Part shown: piece by piece, positions 44,597 through 52,905 of the stretch | Layout: the number at the start of each line of letters is the position of its first letter | Position numbering within the stretch: position 1 is the stretch's first letter | Assembly (NCBI GenBank): GCA_000173115.1 | Contig: ABVW01000005.1 | Coordinates: 1 to 64,000 of the forward strand | Length of the DNA stretch: 64,000 bases | Source of the DNA: Flavobacteria bacterium MS024-3C | GTDB lineage: Bacteria > Bacteroidota > Bacteroidia > Flavobacteriales > Flavobacteriaceae | Direction: 5' to 3' | Notes under the pieces: generated by a model | Databases searched by the model: none | What the model was told of the DNA's origin: nothing | The model's input: only the letters and a program-made list of their open reading frames with translations | Translations under genes and position numbers: made by a program

Positions 44597-45229
44597 ATGA
44601 ATAATATATTAGATGCTTTAGAATGGCGATACGCTGTCAAAAAATTTGACGATAAAGCAAGCTTAACAGAGCAGCAAATTCTTGAAGTTAAGAAAGTGTT
44701 TAACCTAAGCGCTAGTTCTTATGGTTTACAGCCCTATAAAATGATTGTAGTTCAAAATCCTGAGTTAAAAGAAAAACTAGTCCCTGCTAGTTTCGGTCAG
44801 CAACAAATTTCACAGTCTGCAGCAATACTTGTTTTTGCTGTTAGAACAGATTTTGGCATGGATTATATTGACCAATTTTTTAAGGATATGTCTACAAAAA
44901 GACAGATACCATTGGAAAATTTAGAGGGATATAAAAACTTTATGAAGGGATCTTTTGCCAATAAATCTGAGGATGAAATTTCATCTTGGGCAACCAAGCA
45001 GGTATATTTGACCATGGGACATATGCTAGCTTCTCTAGCTGCCCTTCAAATAGACGCTTGTCCTATGGAAGGTTTAGACCCACAAGCTTATGATAAAATA
45101 TTGGATTTAGATGCGAAACAACTTAAAACTATTGTAGCTATGCCAATAGGGGTGAGAGCGCCTGACGACGCTTCAGCTACTGCGCTAAAAGTGCGTAAAG
45201 ACTTGTCAGATATAATTATTGACCTTTAA
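44597..45229 (+). CDS. NAD(P)H-dependent nitroreductase family protein
   Basis: A 210-residue FMN oxidoreductase with NILDALEWRYAVKKFDDK at the N-terminus (Arg and Lys for FMN phosphate), SASSYGLQPYKMIVVQNP, and the later block MLASLAALQIDACPMEGLDPQAYDKIL. This matches NfsB-like nitroreductases, which form dimers and reduce nitro compounds or quinones with two electrons; a natural substrate is not known. It converges on ribB with a 16-base gap. Confidence 0.92.
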   Translation: MNNILDALEWRYAVKKFDDKASLTEQQILEVKKVFNLSASSYGLQPYKMIVVQNPELKEKLVPASFGQQQISQSAAILVFAVRTDFGMDYIDQFFKDMSTKRQIPLENLEGYKNFMKGSFANKSEDEISSWATKQVYLTMGHMLASLAALQIDACPMEGLDPQAYDKILDLDAKQLKTIVAMPIGVRAPDDASATALKVRKDLSDIIIDL

Positions 45230-45245
45230 GTAAAAGCTGTTTTAT

Positions 45246-46376
45246 TTAGTACCCTATATAGTCTACAATTTCTAATCCATAGCCTACCATTCCAACCCTT
45301 TTGGTTTGTTGGGCATTGGATAGCAGTTTAATCTTGGATATATTTAAGTCGTGTAAGATTTGGGCACCCACTCCGTAATCTTTACTGTCCATATCTATTG
45401 GTGGGGCCTCTAAAATCCCTTTGGCCTGGTTTTCCTTTAATTGACCTAGTCTAGACACTAAATTTAAGACAGAGGACTCTTGGTTAATGAAAACCACAGC
45501 ACCTTTTTCTGCTTGGTTAATGGCCTTAAACATTCGGTCCAATTTTTGGTCAGGATTATTAGTCAGTGTACCTAGAATGTCGTTGTTTATTAAGCTTGAG
45601 TTAATTCTGGTGAGAATGGGTTCTTCTTTTTTCCAACTTCCTTTTGTAAGTGCTATATGCACTTGTTTGTTGGTTGTTTGTTCATAAGCTCTTACCCTAA
45701 ATTCTCCAAAACGGGTTTGTATGTCAAAATCCTCCTTTTTTTCTATCAGACTGTCGTGTTCCATTCGGTAAGCGACTAAGTCTTCAATAGAAACAATTTT
45801 AAGATCGAACTTTTTAGCTACTTTTAAAAGCTGTGGCAGTCTTGCCATGGTCCCGTCTTCATTCATGATTTCTACGATAACTCCTGCAGGTGAAAAGCCT
45901 CCTAATCTAGCAAAATCAATAGCAGCCTCTGTATGGCCTGTTCGTCTAAGTACCCCTCCTTCTTTGGCTACTAAAGGAAATATATGCCCTGGTTTAGACA
46001 GGTCATTGGGTTTGGTTTTTTTATCTGTTAGTGCTTTGATAGTTTTAGCCCTGTCAGCGGCAGAAATTCCTGTAGTGACTCCATGCCCTTTTAAATCTAC
46101 TGAAACCGTAAAGGCAGTCTCCAGCGGATCTGTATTATTTTGTACCATACGGTGTAGGGATAGGGATTCGCATCGGCGCTCCGTGAGGGGCGCACATATA
46201 AGTCCCCTGCCATGTGTGGCCATGAAATTGATCATGTCTGGTGTAACTGCTTCTGCTGCGGCTAAAAAATCTCCTTCATTTTCTCTATTCTCGTCATCTA
46301 CAACGATAATTATTTTTCCAGCTTTTATATCTGCAATGGCACTTTCAATAGTATCTAAGGCGCTATTCTCTTTCAT
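45246..46376 (-). CDS. ribB: 3,4-dihydroxy-2-butanone 4-phosphate synthase with degenerate GTP cyclohydrolase II domain
   Basis: A 376-residue RibBA-type protein. The N-terminal DHBP synthase domain (about 1-205) keeps the catalytic block DDENRENEGDFL, MINFMATHGRGLICAPL, HGVTTGISAADRAKTI and RRTGHTEAA, so it should make the four-carbon riboflavin precursor from ribulose 5-phosphate. The C-terminal half is like GTP cyclohydrolase II in layout, but the zinc-binding cysteine cluster (CLTGD...RCDCG in active enzymes) is replaced by SLINNDILGTLTNNPDQKL, with no Cys at all. The cyclohydrolase reaction must come from another protein. It is the last gene of the leftward run with lptF/G. Confidence 0.92.
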   Translation of the reverse strand: MKENSALDTIESAIADIKAGKIIIVVDDENRENEGDFLAAAEAVTPDMINFMATHGRGLICAPLTERRCESLSLHRMVQNNTDPLETAFTVSVDLKGHGVTTGISAADRAKTIKALTDKKTKPNDLSKPGHIFPLVAKEGGVLRRTGHTEAAIDFARLGGFSPAGVIVEIMNEDGTMARLPQLLKVAKKFDLKIVSIEDLVAYRMEHDSLIEKKEDFDIQTRFGEFRVRAYEQTTNKQVHIALTKGSWKKEEPILTRINSSLINNDILGTLTNNPDQKLDRMFKAINQAEKGAVVFINQESSVLNLVSRLGQLKENQAKGILEAPPIDMDSKDYGVGAQILHDLNISKIKLLSNAQQTKRVGMVGYGLEIVDYIGY

Positions 46377-46377
46377 C

Positions 46378-47835
46378 TTACTTTCTTTTTCTAACGAATA
46401 TATTTTTGAAGAAATCTATTATGCTTCCGAATTGGACCATCCCTTTGTCTTCTGTGGCTCTTTTAGTCAAGAATATCCCTAAAGGAAGCATGACTAGGGT
46501 AGGGATCCATGCGCCAAAAAATGGAGATATATTTCCTTCTTTGGCGTAATTATAGGTGAATACTCCGAGGAAGTAATAGGTTAAAAATAATACAATAGCT
46601 ATAACCATTGGGAGTCCTAACCCTCCTTTTCTAATAATAGCTCCTAAGGGTGCCCCTACAAAAAATAAGACAATGCAGGAGAGTGCAAGGGCGTATTTTT
46701 TATGTAATGATAGGGCGTGCATATTGTAAATTTTATACCTGATTAATAGTTCTTTGCGTTTTGTTTGAATGGTAAGTGCAGACATGGTGATTGTATTAAT
46801 CGCCTCAGATATTATTTGAGTACCTTGTACGGGAGTGAATTTTGCTAATACATTGTCTATAGTAGGTAAACTGTCTAATGGCATAGCTGCAAAAGCAGAA
46901 TCTTTGGGTGTTTCTAAGGCAATAGTTCTCAGTTGAATCCCCATTCTTTCTGTGATATTTTTTGACAATGCCTCCACAATAACTGCATTATTGTTTGTGA
47001 TGGAATCCATGTCTCTTCTGAGCTCAATGACATTTTTCATCTTATCACTATTTCCTTCCGTTTGCTCATCCATGTCTACCATATTGAGCTCGGTAAGGTC
47101 TATATTGATGGTGTATGTTTCGAAATTAGAGACTGCATATGGATGTTTTTGATGGTTTTTACTTGTCGTGACACTCAGACTTTCATAGTAGTGTCCATCT
47201 TTTAAAACAAGTTTAATGAGATTACTGTTTTCTGAACTGAGTAATTCGCCCTCTTTTGCTTTAATTACAGTGGTATTGATCTGATTATCAGTTTTTTTAT
47301 GTATGGTCACATCGCGTAAGTATCGGTCATTTTCTCCATACTTTTCTTGTACAAGAATAGTCATGCCTGTGCCTTCAAACTCACTAAATAGTCCCTCGGC
47401 AATGGCTACAGCAGGTTTTACTTTAGCAATATTTTTTTTAAGACTATAGGATTTAAGCTCAGCCGCAGGAATGATTCTGTCTGCAAAATAGAAAGTGACT
47501 AAGCCTAAAACACTAACTAATACTATGAGTGTTCTCATAGATCTTTGTAGGGATATTCCAGAGGCTTTCATGGCGGCAAACTCATAATGCTCTGCAAAGG
47601 TTCCAAAAGTTAAAATAGAAGATAAAAGTACTGTTAAGGGAAGTACTTTCTCTGTTAGATTTGGTAGGAGGTAAAAAATAAATTTTCCAATAATGACTAG
47701 ATCCAAGCCTTTTCCTGCTAAATTATCTATATACAACCAAATGGATTGGAAGATGAATATAAACATCAGTATCACAAAAGCACTTAGAAAGTTGTACACA
47801 AACCTAGTGAGTATGTATCTGTCTAGAATTCTCAC
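46378..47835 (-). CDS. LptF/LptG family lipopolysaccharide export permease
   Basis: A 485-residue YjgP/YjgQ-type protein with membrane segments near 12-35, 58-80, 100-120 at the N-terminus and three more near 385-455, separated by a periplasmic beta-jellyroll region. RILDRYILTRFVYNFLSAFVIL and LTVLLSSILTFGTFAEHYEFAAMKASGIS are conserved. It should work with LptB and a partner in moving LPS to the outer membrane. It overlaps lolA by 4 bases and is followed after 1 base by ribB. Confidence 0.92.
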   Translation of the reverse strand: MRILDRYILTRFVYNFLSAFVILMFIFIFQSIWLYIDNLAGKGLDLVIIGKFIFYLLPNLTEKVLPLTVLLSSILTFGTFAEHYEFAAMKASGISLQRSMRTLIVLVSVLGLVTFYFADRIIPAAELKSYSLKKNIAKVKPAVAIAEGLFSEFEGTGMTILVQEKYGENDRYLRDVTIHKKTDNQINTTVIKAKEGELLSSENSNLIKLVLKDGHYYESLSVTTSKNHQKHPYAVSNFETYTINIDLTELNMVDMDEQTEGNSDKMKNVIELRRDMDSITNNNAVIVEALSKNITERMGIQLRTIALETPKDSAFAAMPLDSLPTIDNVLAKFTPVQGTQIISEAINTITMSALTIQTKRKELLIRYKIYNMHALSLHKKYALALSCIVLFFVGAPLGAIIRKGGLGLPMVIAIVLFLTYYFLGVFTYNYAKEGNISPFFGAWIPTLVMLPLGIFLTKRATEDKGMVQFGSIIDFFKNIFVRKRK

Positions 47836-48464
47836 TCTTTTATGATGTAGTAACCTAAGTCAATATATTTTTTCTCCTCAAAAGAAAAAAGATTTGGAGC
47901 TAAGTTTGTGTTGGTTTCGTATTTCGTAATAGTGATTGTAGTTTGGGTACCGTTTTTACCTGTTTCAATGACTTTATACACTTCCTTTTTTTGGTTGTCA
48001 ATCCCGAGTAATATATAGGCAATATCTGAGCTACTATCAATTGGAACGAGTTTTATGTATTGAATTTTTCTATTTCCAATATTTTGAGCAATGTCCCACT
48101 GAAAGCGATAGCCTTCGTTGTAAAAATTCAATATTTTTGCAGGATTCATTTCTGATCCTGCATTTTCATTGGAGACTATAGTGACCTCTTCATTTTCCGG
48201 TACAATAGTATAGGTATTTTTGGTGTCATTTAGTTGAATAATACCCAAATATTCGAACCGGTATTTTTCTCCTTTGAGCTGAACCTTTCCTGAAGTTTCT
48301 TGGTTTATATTGGCCTCTGCGTTAAAAAGAGTGTAATTAAACTGAAGACTAATATTTTCTTGTGCCAGTAGCTTGTCTGAAACTTCTTTCAGTAATACCT
48401 TGGAGGCATCTTGTGACCAAGCGAATGAGCAAATACTGATTAATAGTAAAAATATCTTATTCAT
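47832..48464 (-). CDS. lolA: Outer membrane lipoprotein carrier protein LolA family
   Basis: A 210-residue periplasmic protein with a signal peptide (MNKIFLLLISICSFAWSQ). NISLQFNYTLFNAEANINQETSGKVQLKGEKYRFEYLGI and TKNTYTIVPENEEVTI are typical of the LolA-like half-barrel that shields lipoprotein acyl chains in transit. An in-frame ATG at 48479 would give five more residues and a longer overlap with ftsK; I prefer 48464. It is coupled to lptF/G by an overlap, which groups two outer-membrane assembly functions. Confidence 0.88.
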   Translation of the reverse strand: MNKIFLLLISICSFAWSQDASKVLLKEVSDKLLAQENISLQFNYTLFNAEANINQETSGKVQLKGEKYRFEYLGIIQLNDTKNTYTIVPENEEVTIVSNENAGSEMNPAKILNFYNEGYRFQWDIAQNIGNRKIQYIKLVPIDSSSDIAYILLGIDNQKKEVYKVIETGKNGTQTTITITKYETNTNLAPNLFSFEEKKYIDLGYYIIKE

Positions 48465-50901
48465 TTTTTTGGATTTCATTGTCTAATAATTGTTGTAAAC
48501 CAATCAGGTCTTGAATGAGTACTTGTCTCGCTTTACTTCCTTCGAATGGGCCTACAATTCCAGCAGCTTCCAATTGATCTACTATTCTGCCCGCCCTGTT
48601 GTAGCCTAATTTTAATTTTCTCTGGATGAGTGAAGCAGATCCTTGTTGGGCAATCACAATAACTTCTGCTGCTTCCCTAAACATGGCATCTCTTTCGGAA
48701 ATATTATAATCTACTGTACTTGATCCTTCTTCGCCAACATATTCGGGTAGTAAGTACGCTTCTGGATAAGCTCTTTGAGAACCTATGAAATCTGTGATTT
48801 TTTCTACTTCGGGGGTGTCCACAAAAGCACACTGTATTCTGGTGACATCATTCCCTTGGGTATATAACATATCTCCACGACCAATCAGTTGGTCTGCTCC
48901 TTGGCTGTCCAAGATAGTTCTGGAGTCTATTTTTGAAGTTACCCTAAAGGCTATTCTTGCTGGGAAATTGGCCTTTATAATTCCCGTAATAACGTTTACA
49001 GAGGGCCTTTGGGTGGCCACAATAAGGTGAATTCCAATGGCTCTTGCCAACTGTGCCAAACGCGCAATAGGGGTTTCTACTTCTTTTCCTGCCGTCATAA
49101 TTAAATCTGCAAATTCGTCTATGACAAGTACTATATAGGGTAGGAATTTATGGCCATCGTTTGGATTGAGTTTCCTGGCTTTAAATTTAGTGTTGTATTC
49201 TTTAATATTACGCACCATAGCGATTTTGAGCAACTCATAGCGGTTGTCCATCTCAATACAAAGAGAGTTTAACGTATGAATTACTTTGGTATTGTCTGTT
49301 ATTATAGCGTCTTCTACATCTGGAAGCTTGGCCAAATAATGCCTTTCAATCTTATTAAATAGGGTGAGTTCTACTTTTTTAGGGTCTACTAATACAAATT
49401 TCACCTCTGCAGGGTGTTTTTTATAAAGCAGTGAGGTGAGTACGGCGTTTAATCCAACAGATTTTCCTTGACCTGTTGCTCCAGCCATTAGCATATGGGG
49501 CATTTTGGCTAAATCTACTACAAAGGTTTCGTTTGAAATGGTTTTTCCAAAAGCGATGGGCAATTCCATGGCGGCATTTTGAAATTTAGCAGAGGCTATT
49601 ACAGAACGCATTGAAACGGTAGTTGGATTTTTGTTAGGCACTTCAATACCTATAGTTCCTTTACCAGGTATAGGAGCTATAATTCTAATCCCTAATGCTG
49701 CTAAAGATAGGGCAATGTCGTCTTCTAAGTTTTTAATTTTAGAAATTCTAACACCCGCTTCAGGAACTATTTCATACAGTGTCACCGTGGGTCCTATGGT
49801 CGCTTTAATCTGGGCAATTCCAATATTATAATTCTTAAGGGTCTCTACAATTTTAACCTTGTTTTCTTCTAATTCTTCTTCATTTATAGTAATTCCTGTC
49901 TCTCCTCCGTGTTTTTCTAATAGATCTAGGGAAGGAAATTTATAGTTAGAAAGTTCTAGGGTAGGGTCAAAGGCCCCAAAGTCTTTGAGCAATTGGTTGG
50001 ATAAATTGTCTGTGCTTTCTTCTTCCTCATCAATAGCGGCTACTTCAATTTCTAAATTTTCAGGAGCTGAAGCGGACGGTTTTTCTTTTTTAGTGGAAAT
50101 ATCTGATATAGAGAACTCTTTTTCAATGGTATCTAAAGCGGGTTTTACTGCTATATTTTCTGCAGTAGCAGTTTCATCAATTCTGCCTGATTCCTCTTGC
50201 TCATCGCTTTCTTCCATCAGTTTTTGTAATGGAGTTGGCTCATTTATATCTGATCTGTGGGTATAAGGATCTATTATATTGTTTTCAGTTTCCGCTTCAT
50301 TCACCATAGGTGTGGGCTTAAAACGGGCAAAAAACCTTCCTAAGGATTGTGGGTTAAAATTAAATACCCTCACAATAAAAATGATAAAAAAGATGGAAAG
50401 TGACAATGTAAGTCCAGTACTGCCAATATAATCTAAAGCAATATCTTTTATTTCAAATCCCATGACACCGCCAAAAATGGGATAGGTATCTGCAGCGAAT
50501 CCTAATGTGATACTTATAAAGAGAGCGGAATACAATCCCCAAAACCAAATCTTATAAAGCGATTTTTTTGGTAGACTTAAAAAGATGTAAAACCCACTGA
50601 TACAGACCAAACTAGATAAAACCAGGGCACTTAGCCCTAATCCTTTATACACAAAAAAATAACCCAGTGCTGCACCTAATTTATTAAGGGCATTCTTTGC
50701 GGCTACTTCTCGGTCAAGAAAAGCGCTCAAGACGCTTTGGTCTTCTTGCCAATGGTTTAAAAAGGAAATAAAAGAAATAGACAATGATAAACCAATGACC
50801 AAAATAGCAAAGCCAATAATGACTTTATTTTTTTTTGAAATCTCAAGCTTTAATTTAGGAGTGCTTTTCTTATGTAGGTGGTCACTTGCCTTTTTAGCCA
50901 T
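48457..50901 (-). CDS. ftsK: DNA translocase FtsK
   Basis: An 814-residue septal DNA pump. Four to five N-terminal membrane segments lie between residues 25 and 180, then an acidic linker of about 130 residues. The motor has Walker A GATGQGKSVG near 473-482 and Walker B YIVLVIDEFADL, and a C-terminal gamma winged helix (GYNRAGRIVDQLEAAGIVGPFEG) recognises polar chromosomal sequences. Length is typical for Bacteroidota. It follows tpx by 19 bases and overlaps lolA. Confidence 0.97.
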   Translation of the reverse strand: MAKKASDHLHKKSTPKLKLEISKKNKVIIGFAILVIGLSLSISFISFLNHWQEDQSVLSAFLDREVAAKNALNKLGAALGYFFVYKGLGLSALVLSSLVCISGFYIFLSLPKKSLYKIWFWGLYSALFISITLGFAADTYPIFGGVMGFEIKDIALDYIGSTGLTLSLSIFFIIFIVRVFNFNPQSLGRFFARFKPTPMVNEAETENNIIDPYTHRSDINEPTPLQKLMEESDEQEESGRIDETATAENIAVKPALDTIEKEFSISDISTKKEKPSASAPENLEIEVAAIDEEEESTDNLSNQLLKDFGAFDPTLELSNYKFPSLDLLEKHGGETGITINEEELEENKVKIVETLKNYNIGIAQIKATIGPTVTLYEIVPEAGVRISKIKNLEDDIALSLAALGIRIIAPIPGKGTIGIEVPNKNPTTVSMRSVIASAKFQNAAMELPIAFGKTISNETFVVDLAKMPHMLMAGATGQGKSVGLNAVLTSLLYKKHPAEVKFVLVDPKKVELTLFNKIERHYLAKLPDVEDAIITDNTKVIHTLNSLCIEMDNRYELLKIAMVRNIKEYNTKFKARKLNPNDGHKFLPYIVLVIDEFADLIMTAGKEVETPIARLAQLARAIGIHLIVATQRPSVNVITGIIKANFPARIAFRVTSKIDSRTILDSQGADQLIGRGDMLYTQGNDVTRIQCAFVDTPEVEKITDFIGSQRAYPEAYLLPEYVGEEGSSTVDYNISERDAMFREAAEVIVIAQQGSASLIQRKLKLGYNRAGRIVDQLEAAGIVGPFEGSKARQVLIQDLIGLQQLLDNEIQKNE

Positions 50902-50920
50902 TGTAGGGTGGTTACTATTT

Positions 50921-51418
50921 TTAAAGTACAGCTAGGGCTGCTTCGTAGTTAGGCTCATCTACAATTTCATTGACTTGTTCTGTGTAGATTACTTTTCCAT
51001 TGGTGTCAATAACAACTACAGCCCTTGAATGTAATGGCGCTAAAGGTCCTTCAGTGAAACTTAGTCCGTAGTCACCACCAAATTTTCCTGTTTTAAAATC
51101 TGACAGGTTTACTACATTTTCTAATCCTTCTGCACCACAAAACCTGGCTTGGGCAAATGGAAGGTCTTTAGAAATACATAGAACAACCGTATTGTCCTTA
51201 GCAGCACCCATTTTATTTAAAGATCTTACAGATTGAGCACAGGTCCCCGTATCTATACTTGGAAAAATATTAAGAATGATGTTCTTACCGCTAAAATCAT
51301 TTAATGACTTATCAGATAAGTCAGATGCAGTCAGTGAAAAATCTGGTGCATTGCTTCCTACCGTTGGAAGCGTGCCTATAGTTTGTAATGGAGTTCCTTT
51401 TAAGTGTACAGTTGCCAT
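50921..51418 (-). CDS. tpx: Thiol peroxidase (atypical 2-Cys peroxiredoxin)
   Basis: A 165-residue periplasmic- or cytoplasmic-type Tpx without signal peptide. It has peroxidatic Cys60 in FPSIDTGTCAQS and resolving Cys94 in ARFCGAEG, at the same positions as E. coli Tpx. It reduces alkyl hydroperoxides with thioredoxin. A terminator-like hairpin lies upstream, closing the thioredoxin gene group, so tpx probably has its own promoter and may drive ftsK and the genes behind it. Confidence 0.96.
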   Translation of the reverse strand: MATVHLKGTPLQTIGTLPTVGSNAPDFSLTASDLSDKSLNDFSGKNIILNIFPSIDTGTCAQSVRSLNKMGAAKDNTVVLCISKDLPFAQARFCGAEGLENVVNLSDFKTGKFGGDYGLSFTEGPLAPLHSRAVVVIDTNGKVIYTEQVNEIVDEPNYEAALAVL

Positions 51419-51461
51419 AAGTGAAATTTTAGTCTATAAAAATACGCTATTTGGAGAAGAC

Positions 51462-51493
51462 CAAAAAAAAAATCTCCAATTAGGAGATTTTTA
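51462..51493 (-). terminator. Terminator after the peroxiredoxin-thioredoxin-DUF6952 genes
   Basis: AATCTCC (51471-51477) pairs with GGAGATT (51483-51489); the long A run before it is a T run for leftward transcription. Confidence 0.8.
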
Positions 51494-51544
51494 ATTGATT
51501 AAAGGAAATTTACGGTCCTTTTCTATCATTGATTCCTTAGAATA

Positions 51545-51802
51545 TTATTTATCTATAGCGCCTAAGACCCTTTTCATGAAGTTGTTTAAAGCCTCTTTTT
51601 TAGGGGTACCCGCAGTAATAGTTTTTTGTACCTCCACTGCGCCATAAAGGTTTGAAATCAATTCTCCTATAAGGTCTAATTCTTCATCTTTTAACGAAGA
51701 AATTTCAGAAATTGATTCAAGGGTTTCAATGGTTTCCTCTAGATAATCAACATCATTTTCTTCAACAAAAGAAAGCAAATGTTTAATGACTGGCAACTTC
51801 AT
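51545..51802 (-). CDS. DUF6952 family small protein
   Basis: An 85-residue acidic, mostly helical protein (MKLPVIKHLLSFVEENDVDYLEETIETLESI, then GAVEVQKTITAGTPKKEALNNFMKRVLGAI). It has no cysteine, signal peptide or membrane segment. I recognise it as the small DUF6952 protein that accompanies thioredoxin in flavobacteria; function is unknown. Its start overlaps the thioredoxin gene by 20 bases, indicating coupled translation and possibly physical partnership. Confidence 0.78.
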   Translation of the reverse strand: MKLPVIKHLLSFVEENDVDYLEETIETLESISEISSLKDEELDLIGELISNLYGAVEVQKTITAGTPKKEALNNFMKRVLGAIDK

Positions 51803-52097
51803 TGACTAGTGTTTTAAGAACTTCGTATTTATTGGTTTGTACTTGGTTTAAAAGGGCCCCACCCGAAAAAGCAGCAAAGGTAGGCAGGTTGTCTACTTGG
51901 GCTAACTTTCTAGATTCAGGAAATTTTTCAGCATCGGCCATAACGAATGTTATGGCTTCATTTTCCTGAGCCTCTTTTTTGAATTTTGGTTTCATGATCC
52001 TGCAATTACCACACCAAGTAGCACTGTATTGAACCATTACCTTAGGATTTTGGGCAATTATTTCTGCTAGATTGTCTTGTTCTAATTCTACCACCAT
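51783..52097 (-). CDS. Thioredoxin family protein
   Basis: A 104-residue thioredoxin-fold protein with the redox motif SATWCGNCRIMKPKF (Cys29 and Cys32; CGNC instead of CGPC) and the cis-Pro in VDNLPTFAAF. It lacks a signal peptide. The CGNC motif should shift the redox potential relative to classical thioredoxin. It lies 60 bases after the peroxiredoxin gene on the same strand, so it may be the reductant of that peroxiredoxin. Confidence 0.9.
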   Translation of the reverse strand: MVVELEQDNLAEIIAQNPKVMVQYSATWCGNCRIMKPKFKKEAQENEAITFVMADAEKFPESRKLAQVDNLPTFAAFSGGALLNQVQTNKYEVLKTLVNEVASH

Positions 52098-52157
52098 CTT
52101 AAAATTATTTAATGAGATTAAAGCGGGGCTATTGCCCCGCCTAAATTTATTTAAGGC

Positions 52158-52796
52158 TTAGTGAGAAGCTAAATAATTTGCTACACCGTCTCTATTTGCA
52201 GACATAGCCTCTTTTCCTTCTTCCCAATTGGCAGGACATACTTCTCCATTTTTCTGAACGTGTGCGTAAGCATCTATTAAACGGATGAATTCTTGTACAT
52301 TTCTACCAAGAGGCATGTGGTTTATTCCTTCGTGAAAAACAGTTCCTTCTTCATCGATTAGATAAGTGGCTCTGTAGGTAACATTGTCTCCCTCTAAAAG
52401 TACCACGCCTGAGTTTTCATCGTATTGTTGTTCTGTAGCATCTAATATGTCTAAAACAGCAGATAAATTTCTGTTGCTGTCTGCTACTAAAGGATAGGTT
52501 ACTCCTTCAATACCACCGTTGTCTTTTGGAGTGTTTAACCAAGCAAAATGAACTTCTGCAGTATCACAAGAGGCACCAATAACCATAGTGTTTCTTTTTT
52601 CAAAATCTGCAAGTGCATCTTGAAATGCGTGTAATTCTGTTGGACATACAAATGTGAAGTCCTTTGGATACCAGAATAATAATACTTTTTTGTTGTTCTT
52701 TTGGGCTTCCTCTAAAATATTAATTTTAAAGGTGTCACCCATTTCATTCATTGCGTTTACGCTTAAATTTGGAAATTTTTTTCCTACAAAGGCCAT
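52158..52796 (-). CDS. 2-Cys peroxiredoxin (AhpC/TSA family)
   Basis: A 212-residue typical 2-Cys peroxiredoxin. Peroxidatic Cys51 is in YPKDFTFVCPTELHAFQ, and a C-terminal resolving Cys occurs in GEVCPANWEEGKEAM. The protein should destroy hydrogen peroxide and alkyl peroxides. I chose ATG 52796 (MAFVGKKFPNLSVNAM); an upstream TTG at 52826 is in frame but overlaps the -7 promoter box. First gene of the group with thioredoxin and DUF6952. Confidence 0.95.
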   Translation of the reverse strand: MAFVGKKFPNLSVNAMNEMGDTFKINILEEAQKNNKKVLLFWYPKDFTFVCPTELHAFQDALADFEKRNTMVIGASCDTAEVHFAWLNTPKDNGGIEGVTYPLVADSNRNLSAVLDILDATEQQYDENSGVVLLEGDNVTYRATYLIDEEGTVFHEGINHMPLGRNVQEFIRLIDAYAHVQKNGEVCPANWEEGKEAMSANRDGVANYLASH

Positions 52797-52823
52797 AGTT
52801 AATTGTTTTGTTATTTGATGCTG

Positions 52824-52831
52824 CAAAAGTA
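52824..52831 (-). promoter_or_regulatory. -7 box of the peroxiredoxin gene
   Basis: Minus strand TACTTTTG matches TAnnTTTG and lies 27 bases before the ATG at 52796; the -33 element is unclear. Confidence 0.45.
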
Positions 52832-52905
52832 CAACTAACTAAGTCTTATAAAAAACACCAGCCTACTTTATAACAATAGGGCTATAAGAAAAATTGATAG
52901 GGGAA

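Noticed and set aside
45847-46482. A 211-codon open frame on the plus strand antisense to ribB and the end of lptF/G
   Set aside because: It mirrors the codons of two well-supported minus-strand genes and its product has no recognisable domain.
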